NCBI GenBank assembly: GCA_019915015.1
Contig: JAHBBC010000005.1
Coordinates: forward strand, 1,364,001-1,428,000
Length of the DNA: 64,000 nt
From: Auriscalpium vulgare
Lineage: Eukaryota; Basidiomycota; Agaricomycetes; Russulales; Auriscalpiaceae
Direction: 5' to 3'
In this document: piece after piece, positions 1-10,600 of the stretch
How positions within the stretch are numbered: position 1 is the stretch's first letter
Layout: every line of letters starts with the position of its first letter
Notes under the pieces: generated by a model
Databases searched by the model: none
What the model was told of the DNA's origin: nothing
What the model saw: the letters and a program-made list of their open reading frames with translations, nothing else
Program-made: the position numbers and the translations under genes

Positions 1-1040
1 AGGCAGACCCGCGCACCTGAGTGCGAGGCGCAGCGTCGGAGGTCGCGTCAATGGGGAGCGACACAGAGGGGGTGACGGTGATGACGGGGACGTCGTCCGG
101 CGCATTCGCAGCCGGGCAAATCGGCGGGCAGTCGAGATCGTTGCTGGGTAGAATAGCGCCAAGCGCGCGAGCCCAGGTGTTGTATCCGACCGGGCAGATC
201 GAAGTAAAGGGCGCGTCGCCCTCAGCATCGCGGGTGTCGAGCAGAGAGGCGAATTGCCTGAAGGCATTGATCTGAGCGGCGGTGAACGGCATAGTGGAAA
301 GACAATGTGAGCGAGAACTAGCAACCGCAGGTTCAGGCGCATGCCCTTTATACGCGGGTTCGAGCACTGCGAACGAGCAGTTGACCTGGATTTCAATATC
401 GGAAGGGACTTTACCCGTACCGACTCCTAGGTCGTCAATTGTCTGTGCGTTCTGTAGGTCCAGATAAGCAACCATCCGCTCTAAATGTGAAATATCTGCG
501 TACGGCGACCAGCTCGTATCGCCAGTCTTCCATAGCACTTCGAATAGCGCCTTCCGGCCCGATCCGCTGTGAGACAGTATGTCATCGACAGCCCACTCGT
601 GCGGCTGCTCGCCGAATCCATCCAACTGCGTAAGCTGACGGCCAGGGAAACGGCGGTCGTCATTCGCGTGATGTATGCGGAGCAGAGAGGCGTGGAAGGA
701 TGTGTGCGTGCCGCGTTGGCGCATTTCGTTGGAAAGGTCGAGCTCGAAGGACGAGTTGCCGTGGTCCTTCAGAATCTTGAAAGGCCCGATGAATTTCGGC
801 GTCAGTTTGCGCGCGTGGTTCTTGGGCAAGGGCAGATTCTTTGTAGACAGATAGACAAGGTCGCCAACCGTAAACGGCGCCGCCCGGCGATGCTTGTTAG
901 CCTGTCTTGTCTGTTTCACCCGAGCGGCGATGATAGCGTCATGCGCCGCCAAGATAGCATCCTTGATACGTCGCGCGAACGCACGCACGCCAGGGTATTC
1001 CGATTGAGAGTCCCATATCATGGGACGAGGCACACGGCCA
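1..1040 (-). repeat. Inverted copy of integrase-chromodomain region
   Basis: Position 1 pairs with 3371 and position 1040 with 2332, so this block is the reverse complement of 2332-3371 (equivalent to 14457-15496 in the intact element). The right breakpoint overlaps the forward sequence by only two to three bases (CCA). The left end is cut by the window edge. Confidence 0.95.
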
Positions 1041-4000
1041 CAGTTGATTCCAGTGCGACTGGTGCAAAACGTCGTCGTCGTGCGGAGCAGTCCGCACCAG
1101 TGCAACAGACAGAGCGGCCAGTTTTGCAACGACCGGCGAAGAGACGGTCTCCTGGAAAGAAAGCCCCGAACGTGGCTATAACACACGATGAGCAGCCGAC
1201 CACCTCCGACAAGGAAAATGTACCTCCCGTGGGCCGAGCTGCCGACATGCCCGGACACACTGCTGTCCTCACGCGAGATGGCGACGGCTCCTCCCCTGTT
1301 GCGCATTCGGATGCAGGACTGCCAGCGGCCGCTGACGCCTCTCGTGTTGTGACGTCCGGTCCGCGAGTGCACGATGAGGAGTGCAACCCGGAGTTGCCAG
1401 CGCAGAGTCCCGAAGAGGAAATCGCATCAGCCACGTCACCTCGGCTCACGAGCGTGCTCGCGCAGGGCGAGCCCGAGCTCAACCTGCCTCACAGCTTGCG
1501 TGGTCGATACGCCGAAGACAGCTTCTTCTCTCTTATCATTGCGCAACCAGAGCACTTCAAGAACTTCGAGGTAGTGGATGGCCTTGTGTTTCTGCGCGAC
1601 AGTGGCCTCCGCATCCTATGCTTGCCGGATATCCTCATCGGCGCAAGACGGCTGCGCGAAGTCGTGATATCGTTCGCGCATTCCATTCTGGCCCACCTGG
1701 GCAGCCGGAAGACATTGTACTACCTCAAGGACAATGTTTGGTGGAAGGACATGGTAAAAGATGTCACCGCATTTTGCGAGACATGTTCTGTCTGTACGAC
1801 TTCCAAGTCTAACTCTCAGGCGCCCTACGGCCTACTGCACTCTCTTGACGTGCCTTCCCAGCCTTGGGACATCATTGGTATCGACTTTGTTGGACCGCTA
1901 CCGTCCTCGAGAACCCTTGCGGGTACGTTCGACATGATTTGCGTCGTGGTCGACCATTTGTCGAGCATGGTGCACTTAATTCCGTCCCTACAGACATATC
2001 GCGCGAAGGACATTGCGCAACTGGTGTTTGATCATGTATACAAGCTTCATGGTATGCCGCGGGCGATCGTCAGCGATCGTGACTCGCTTTTTACCGGACG
2101 ATTCTGGGAGACCCTGAATGGTCTCGCCGGCATCAACCTCCGCCGGTCGTCCTCTTATCACCCGCAGTCGGACGGGCTCACAGAACGTACCAATCGCACC
2201 ATGGGCCAGCTCCTTCGTCAATGCATCGCGCCTAACCAAAAAGACTGGGCTGTCAAGCTGCCAGCGATCGAGTTCGCGATGAACTCCGCACGGTCGGAGA
2301 CCACCGGGTTTTCACCGTTCTTCCTCAACTCTGGCCGTGTGCCTCGTCCCATGATATGGGACTCTCAATCGGAATACCCTGGCGTGCGTGCGTTCGCGCG
2401 ACGTATCAAGGATGCTATCTTGGCGGCGCATGACGCTATCATCGCCGCTCGGGTGAAACAGACAAGACAGGCTAACAAGCATCGCCGGGCGGCGCCGTTT
2501 ACGGTTGGCGACCTTGTCTATCTGTCTACAAAGAATCTGCCCTTGCCCAAGAACCACGCGCGCAAACTGACGCCGAAATTCATCGGGCCTTTCAAGATTC
2601 TGAAGGACCACGGCAACTCGTCCTTCGAGCTCGACCTTTCCAACGAAATGCGCCAACGCGGCACGCACACATCCTTCCACGCCTCTCTGCTCCGCATACA
2701 TCACGCGAATGACGACCGCCGTTTCCCTGGCCGTCAGCTTACGCAGTTGGATGGATTCGGCGAGCAGCCGCACGAGTGGGCTGTCGATGACATACTGTCT
2801 CACAGCGGATCGGGCCGGAAGGCGCTATTCGAAGTGCTATGGAAGACTGGCGATACGAGCTGGTCGCCGTACGCAGATATTTCACATTTAGAGCGGATGG
2901 TTGCTTATCTGGACCTACAGAACGCACAGACAATTGACGACCTAGGAGTCGGTACGGGTAAAGTCCCTTCCGATATTGAAATCCAGGTCAACTGCTCGTT
3001 CGCAGTGCTCGAACCCGCGTATAAAGGGCATGCGCCTGAACCTGCGGTTGCTAGTTCTCGCTCACATTGTCTTTCCACTATGCCGTTCACCGCCGCTCAG
3101 ATCAATGCCTTCAGGCAATTCGCCTCTCTGCTCGACACCCGCGATGCTGAGGGCGACGCGCCCTTTACTTCGATCTGCCCGGTCGGATACAACACCTGGG
3201 CTCGCGCGCTTGGCGCTATTCTACCCAGCAACGATCTCGACTGCCCGCCGATTTGCCCGGCTGCGAATGCGCCGGACGACGTCCCCGTCATCACCGTCAC
3301 CCCCTCTGTGTCGCTCCCCATTGACGCGACCTCCGACGCTGCGCCTCGCACTCAGGTGCGCGGGTCTGCCTACGACTGTCGGTCCGAGGCCGCACGCACG
3401 GCCAGCCGGACCTCAGGTGCCGACTTTGAGGACCCCAACGCCATGTTCCGATCGCTCGCCACCGAGTTCATTGGGCTTGGCAGCCAGGCGATGCGAGACC
3501 TGATGCAGGCCGGTCGTCAGTCAGCCATGGAGCATGGGCGCGGACGTACGATGGGCCGCGGCGCGAACCGGCGGCGTCGCGAGCGTGGACCGCCGCCTCA
3601 TCCTCGCGGTGGCTTCATTCGCAATCACTACCGCCCGATGAGCTTCATCCCTTCCTTCACGAATCGCGGGCGCGAGCGCGCGGGTTCTCCTGAGGTCCAC
3701 CGCTCCCTCCGCCGCTTCGACAGCAACAGCGGTCACGCCACGCGTCACCTCCTGGCCGATGAAGACTACGGCGAGGACCGGCGCTACGGGCGCCGCGACG
3801 ACTCCGGCGAGCGCCGCGCCGGGCCCTCACAGACAGAGCGGCCAGTTTTGCAACGACCGGCGAAGAGACGGTCTCCTGGAAAGAAAGCCCCGAACGTGGC
3901 TATAACACACGATGAGCAGCCGACCACCTCCGACAAGGAAAATGTACCTCCCGTGGGCCGAGCTGCCGACATGCCCGGACACACTGCTGTCCTCACGCGA

Positions 4001-6925
4001 GATGGCGACGGCTCCTCCCCTGTTGCGCATTCGGATGCAGGACTGCCAGCGGCCGCTGACGCCTCTCGTGTTGTGACGTCCGGTCCGCGAGTGCACGATG
4101 AGGAGTGCAACCCGGAGTTGCCAGCGCAGAGTCCCGAAGAGGAAATCGCATCAGCCACGTCACCTCGGCTCACGAGCGTGCTCGCGCAGGGCGAGCCCGA
4201 GCTCAACCTGCCTCACAGCTTGCGTGGTCGATACGCCGAAGACAGCTTCTTCTCTCTTATCATTGCGCAACCAGAGCACTTCAAGAACTTCGAGGTAGTG
4301 GATGGCCTTGTGTTTCTGCGCGACAGTGGCCTCCGCATCCTATGCTTGCCGGATATCCTCATCGGCGCAAGACGGCTGCGCGAAGTCGTGATATCGTTCG
4401 CGCATTCCATTCTGGCCCACCTGGGCAGCCGGAAGACATTGTACTACCTCAAGGACAATGTTTGGTGGAAGGACATGGTAAAAGATGTCACCGCATTTTG
4501 CGAGACATGTTCTGTCTGTACGACTTCCAAGTCTAACTCTCAGGCGCCCTACGGCCTACTGCACTCTCTTGACGTGCCTTCCCAGCCTTGGGACATCATT
4601 GGTATCGACTTTGTTGGACCGCTACCGTCCTCGAGAACCCTTGCGGGTACGTTCGACATGATTTGCGTCGTGGTCGACCATTTGTCGAGCATGGTGCACT
4701 TAATTCCGTCCCTACAGACATATCGCGCGAAGGACATTGCGCAACTGGTGTTTGATCATGTATACAAGCTTCATGGTATGCCGCGGGCGATCGTCAGCGA
4801 TCGTGACTCGCTTTTTACCGGACGATTCTGGGAGACCCTGAATGGTCTCGCCGGCATCAACCTCCGCCGGTCGTCCTCTTATCACCCGCAGTCGGACGGG
4901 CTCACAGAACGTACCAATCGCACCATGGGCCAGCTCCTTCGTCAATGCATCGCGCCTAACCAAAAAGACTGGGCTGTCAAGCTGCCAGCGATCGAGTTCG
5001 CGATGAACTCCGCACGGTCGGAGACCACCGGGTTTTCACCGTTCTTCCTCAACTCTGGCCGTGTGCCTCGTCCCATGATATGGGACTCTCAATCGGAATA
5101 CCCTGGCGTGCGTGCGTTCGCGCGACGTATCAAGGATGCTATCTTGGCGGCGCATGACGCTATCATCGCCGCTCGGGTGAAACAGACAAGACAGGCTAAC
5201 AAGCATCGCCGGGCGGCGCCGTTTACGGTTGGCGACCTTGTCTATCTGTCTACAAAGAATCTGCCCTTGCCCAAGAACCACGCGCGCAAACTGACGCCGA
5301 AATTCATCGGGCCTTTCAAGATTCTGAAGGACCACGGCAACTCGTCCTTCGAGCTCGACCTTTCCAACGAAATGCGCCAACGCGGCACGCACACATCCTT
5401 CCACGCCTCTCTGCTCCGCATACATCACGCGAATGACGACCGCCGTTTCCCTGGCCGTCAGCTTACGCAGTTGGATGGATTCGGCGAGCAGCCGCACGAG
5501 TGGGCTGTCGATGACATACTGTCTCACAGCGGATCGGGCCGGAAGGCGCTATTCGAAGTGCTATGGAAGACTGGCGATACGAGCTGGTCGCCGTACGCAG
5601 ATATTTCACATTTAGAGCGGATGGTTGCTTATCTGGACCTACAGAACGCACAGACAATTGACGACCTAGGAGTCGGTACGGGTAAAGTCCCTTCCGATAT
5701 TGAAATCCAGGTCAACTGCTCGTTCGCAGTGCTCGAACCCGCGTATAAAGGGCATGCGCCTGAACCTGCGGTTGCTAGTTCTCGCTCACATTGTCTTTCC
5801 ACTATGCCGTTCACCGCCGCTCAGATCAATGCCTTCAGGCAATTCGCCTCTCTGCTCGACACCCGCGATGCTGAGGGCGACGCGCCCTTTACTTCGATCT
5901 GCCCGGTCGGATACAACACCTGGGCTCGCGCGCTTGGCGCTATTCTACCCAGCAACGATCTCGACTGCCCGCCGATTTGCCCGGCTGCGAATGCGCCGGA
6001 CGACGTCCCCGTCATCACCGTCACCCCCTCTGTGTCGCTCCCCATTGACGCGACCTCCGACGCTGCGCCTCGCACTCAGGTGCGCGGGTCTGCCTACGAC
6101 TGTCGGTCCGAGGCCGCACGCACGGCCAGCCGGACCTCAGGTGCCGACTTTGAGGACCCCAACGCCATGTTCCGATCGCTCGCCACCGAGTTCATTGGGC
6201 TTGGCAGCCAGGCGATGCGAGACCTGATGCAGGCCGGTCGTCAGTCAGCCATGGAGCATGGGCGCGGACGTACGATGGGCCGCGGCGCGAACCGGCGGCG
6301 TCGCGAGCGTGGACCGCCGCCTCATCCTCGCGGTGGCTTCATTCGCAATCACTACCGCCCGATGAGCTTCATCCCTTCCTTCACGAATCGCGGGCGCGAG
6401 CGCGCGGGTTCTCCTGAGGTCCACCGCTCCCTCCGCCGCTTCGACAGCAACAGCGGTCACGCCACGCGTCACCTCCTGGCCGATGAAGACTACGGCGAGG
6501 ACCGGCGCTACGGGCGCCGCGACGACTCCGGCGAGCGCCGCGCCGGGCCCTCCCGCACCAACCTCGACGGGCGCGAAGGGTCGGGCGACATGCGTGCAGG
6601 GTCTTCCCGGAGCACCCGGAGCGGACACGCTGTGCGGCGCGAGGAGCTACCTGCTGCACGGCGTGGCGCCGCGCAGTATAGCGCCGGCGTGGTATTTGCC
6701 GACAACGGGCGTGCTCCCTCAGTGGCTGCGTCCACGATCACGCTCGACGAACAGCTGGCGAACACCGCGGGCTTTGAGGCTTTACCGTTCGGCGCCAGTG
6801 CGATGGAGGTTGACGACGTCGGGGCGGGAATGGACATCGCGTCGGTCAGCGACTTCAATGCTGACGTCGCGGCTCTGCTCAACGAGAGCGGCACCCAGCC
6901 CCTCTTCACTGATGAGCTCCCCTAG
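569..6925 (+). pseudogene. Chimeric open pol remnant (inverted + duplicated integrase)
   Basis: This is a long open frame, but not an original gene. Its first about 157 codons are antisense integrase sequence from the inverted segment. They are joined in frame to sense integrase at about 1040. The integrase core, chromodomain and most of the C-terminal tail then appear twice because of an in-frame tandem duplication (908 codons), before the normal end at 6925. There is no Gag, protease or RT. Both integrase copies keep their D, D, E residues. Whether it is ever translated is unknown. Confidence 0.8.
1105..6552 (+). repeat. Direct tandem duplication, 2 x 2724 bases
   Basis: Unit 1 is 1105-3828 and unit 2 is 3829-6552. 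The junction joins a GGGCCCTC context to ACAGACAGAG without shared bases at the breakpoint. The period is exactly 908 codons, so the reading frame continues. Both units match 13230-15953 of the intact element almost perfectly. Confidence 0.95.
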
Positions 6926-6975
6926 ATTTTTCTCGTTCGTTTGGCACACTTTCGTTGTAAGTGTGGGAGGGCGTA

Positions 6976-7251
6976 TGTAACGGTTGCACGTATCTTACTC
7001 ACCCGTCTCATCCAATTTCGTCATGATCCTACGACTCGGCCTTGTTAGCCTCGGCTTGTATCATCCCGTTCTCCGACTTGCAGCTCCGTACGTCCGCTAC
7101 TCCGCTAGTATAAAGTCTCGTTCTCTGTTGTATGTACGATAGGCTTCCCTTTCTCCAATACAGAGTCCCAATTCCGGTTCTCTCTGCGTGAATCTGAAGC
7201 TTCCCTCTTCTTGTGCTGCAACACACGCGTTCCCACGCCCGTTGCCTCACA
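6976..7251 (+). repeat. 3' LTR of the damaged left-hand element
   Basis: This 276-base LTR starts TGTAACGG and ends CCTCACA, preceded by GGGAGGG at 6965-6971. TATAAAG lies at 7109-7115. It belongs to the truncated element on its left (its pol frame stops at 6925) and touches the next LTR directly at 7251/7252. Confidence 0.93.
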
Positions 7252-7525
7252 TAACGGTTGCACGTATCTTACTCACCCGTCTCATCCAATTTCGTCATGA
7301 TCCTACGACTCGGCCTTGTTAGCCTCGGCTTGTATCATCCCGTTCTCCGACTTGCAGCTCCGTACGTCCGCTACTCCGCTAGTATAAAGTCTCGTTCTCT
7401 GTTGTATGTACGATAGGCTTCCCTTTCTCCAATACAGAGTCCCAATTCCGGTTCTCTCTGCGTGAATCTGAAGCTTCCCTCTTCTTGTGCTGCAACACAC
7501 GCGTTCCCACGCCCGTTGCCTCACA
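7252..7525 (+). repeat. 5' LTR of the full-length chromovirus (lacks terminal TG)
   Basis: This 274-base direct repeat of the LTRs at 6976-7251 and 16377-16652 begins at TAACGG instead of TGTAACGG, so its first two bases are missing. It ends in CCTCACA. A TATAAAG at 7383-7389 is the likely core promoter of the element. It abuts the preceding LTR with no spacer. Confidence 0.93.
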
Positions 7526-7638
7526 TATTTTGAACCCCTCGCGACTCTTTCTCTCTCTACTTCTCCCCCTGGCGATTACGACGGCTTGATCACCCGCTCC
7601 ACCCGCCACCGGACTACCTCTCCTCTCAAACTATCGAT
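7526..7638 (+). other. Untranslated leader of the retrotransposon
   Basis: This pyrimidine-rich leader lies between the 5' LTR and the Gag-Pol ATG. The bases straight after the LTR read TATTTTGAACCCC. A usual tRNA primer-binding site would begin TGG (complement of the tRNA CCA end), and none is present at the junction. The priming mode is therefore unresolved: self-priming, an internal tRNA site or a shifted site. Confidence 0.6.
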
Positions 7639-10600
7639 ATGAAGACCCGTACTGGCGCCAAGTACTCCAACCGTCCTTCGGACACCTCGTCGCTCGACGA
7701 ACGCAACTCGGCTGATATGGATGCCCCTCGCGGCACATCTGCCATAGGTGCGTCTCAAGTTGAAGAGTCATCGTTGACTCCTTTGCAAGGCTCTGCCTCG
7801 CCGGCCCAGGCTGCTGAAAGCCTGGCCCCAGTTCCTCGCTCCGGCACCAATGTGTCCGTTGAGGACGAGATGAAGCGCTCCGAGGCTAACGACAGCCTCG
7901 ATGTCGCCGTTGCCAGCTCCGATGATCAAGATGTCGTCGTTGAGGATATTGGCTCTCGCTCCGGCCCTGCCGATGACGCTGAGAATTCCAACGAGCTCGA
8001 AGCCGTTGACGACACTGGCACACCGACGTCACAAACGTCTCGCATGGTCTCCTACGCCGACGTAGTCGCCGAGCGTACGAGTCATGCTAGTACCCCAGCT
8101 GTATTACCGGTTCCCGTCGTCGAATCTGATGGGTTTCAAGCCCCACGTTCACCTGCTCGTACTCCCTCGCGTGTCGCGTCGCCGACGCTTAGCTCAAAGG
8201 CCAAGTATTTTGCTGGTTGGTTCGAGCGCGCCGGTAACCCCGAGCCGCCTGCTACTCCCAAGCCAACGTCGGACCGCTGGTCGGACTATGAGGAAGATGA
8301 TGACTTCCTAGGGGACATACCTGCATCATGGACGGCCCCGTCGGCCCAGCCTGTGAAGCAGCTCGATGACTTCAATGATATGCTAGAAGAATGTATCAAC
8401 GGGCTCGACCCGAAGATACAGGAAGTGATGCGCCGTCGCGCAGAGCGCCTCAGGGACGTGCGCATAACCTCCGCGACGTCCGTGTCCGATTCGGCCGAAA
8501 CCACTGTTCAACGTCGGTCGCTCCGCGCGCGTCACGGACGTCGCCCGTCTAGTCCAGACTGCTCGACAGCGCCGAGCGGAGGGCGTGATAGCACACCGCG
8601 CATACCTGCTGCTGCCAAAGGAAAAGGCAAAGCTCAGCCGAGACCGCAGTCATCGGTAACAGCGGATGAGTCGCATGCTGCTATTGACGAACGTATTGCT
8701 AAGGAGCGTCAGATTGAACGTGACGCGATGATGGCACGCCGTCTACAGGCAGAAATAATACGACTTATTGCGAAAGAAACGAACGGCGAGACACTAGCCG
8801 CGCCTAAAGGCGGACCGAGCGGTCATAGACATGAGAGTACTAACGCGATATACAAGACGCAGAGACCTCGTGCTGCCGCCGCCGATCCCGCTGCTGTTCC
8901 CGCCGCCGATCCCGCACCCCGCGCATCCTCGCAGATGCCTAAGGGCAGCCACCTGTACCGTGCGACAATGGGACGGGATAGTTCGCCTCCAGGGCCTTCG
9001 ACTCCCTCAACGAGCTCATCGTCTTCGCCATCCTCCGACGAGGATAACGCGTCGGATGACCAGTCGGACTGGCCGTCGATAGGTGAGGAACCTGCTGCGC
9101 CGGACGACGACGACGATGTCGCAACTAAGCGCTCCAAAGAAGCGCTTCGTCGGAAGTGGAAGAAGGAAATGATTCAGCTTCGGATGGAACAGGCCAATGC
9201 GAAACCAGATCCACCTTTCGTCTACAAGGGCGAGCCGGTGTTCTCAACGTACCAGCGTTGGGTCCTAGAGGCGACAGAATGGCTGAAATTGAGCTTTGTT
9301 CAGCGCAAGAATCGAGTAGCGCGACTACACAAGTACCTCAGCGGTCGTGCGTATGCCTTCTACTCGCGTGATGTGGCTCGCAAGCCTTCTCGTTGGACGC
9401 TTTCAAGGTTCTTCACCGCGTTGTTCGACCACTGCTTCCCGACAAATTTCCGCACGGTTCAGCGCGAGAAGTATCTGGCCTATGGACAATCAGGGCACCC
9501 CGTACGGAATTACCGTCGTGATCTTGAGGACCTTGCAGACAGCATCGGACGCATCTCGAAGCGCGACTTTGTGATACGCTTCTGGCAGGGTGCCGACCAG
9601 TACTTGCGGATCAAATGGGCCGAGAACGGGTATGATCCTGAGTCGTCGTCCATCGAGGAGCTGGCACAGTCCGCCGAACGCTACGAGACGGCCGCGAAAA
9701 TGCGGAAGGAGGAAGAGGGGCGGCGGTCGAACGACCGCGGTACCTCCAAAGACAGAGACGACGCCTCGTCGTCGAAACCTACCTCCAAGGGTCGCTACTC
9801 TAAAGACTCCCGCGGTCAATCACGGCGCAATGAACGCTCAGACAAGGACAGGGCCCGGAACTCACCTGTATCTAAACCAGGGTCTACCTCGACCACCACT
9901 CGCAGGACCCTGACGAAAGAACAGATGAATGAGTACCGTGCTGCTGGCAAGTGCTTCGAATGCGGAGAAACTGGCCACTTGGGCAAGGACTGCCCAAAGC
10001 GCCAAACGGCCAAACCGCCCGCGTCCCTGCGGGCCAACACCGTGGACTTCCACGAGCTTGCGCGGCTCGAAGTGCTGCGGACTGCCGATGACCTAGGCGT
10101 CATGATGGTCCAGCCCATCGTTGATGATCTAGCATGGAATGACGCCCGCGACGACGTGTTAATATCGCGCACGCTGCGTACGCTGCATGAGAGCGTACCT
10201 TTCGTGTATGATTACTATGACGACCCGTCCAATGATCCCATGCGCCCTGAGCGTTTCACGATGCGGCCGCAGCCCGGGAATCCCGGTGAATTCATGCTTT
10301 GGGACTGGCACACGCTGGATGACCACATTGTCACTCGCGGCCAATTGATGGACCCGGACTTCAATGTGCGCACCTGGATACATCACGAGAAGGCCAAAAT
10401 TGAGGATATGTTGAAGTGCGGACCCGTGGTGGCACACCCCGAATTCCCCATGCCAGCGCACTTCGACGAGACCTTTGGTTTGAACGCTCCTTCGCCCCAA
10501 TTCTTGCCGCCAACCGACGACGCGAGTGTGGAGCGTTTGCGGACCTATGTTCGGAGCGAACTCTTGCACGGTGTGCCGTACTCATTTGATGACACTCGGA

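Larger units (their letters stand above)
1..7251 (+). mobile_element. Rearranged 3' part of a second copy of the same chromovirus
   Basis: This segment contains only the integrase-to-LTR part of the element, rearranged. Bases 1-1040 are an inverted copy of integrase/chromodomain sequence. From 1041 the forward sequence equals 13166 onward of the full element. At 3828/3829 it jumps back, repeating 2724 bases, then runs to the 3' LTR. Gag, protease and RT are absent within the window; more may lie beyond the left edge. Confidence 0.92.

Noticed and set aside
569..6925. 2118-codon open frame read as an intact protein
   Set aside because: It begins with antisense integrase sequence and repeats integrase twice; it is a rearrangement product, not an original gene.
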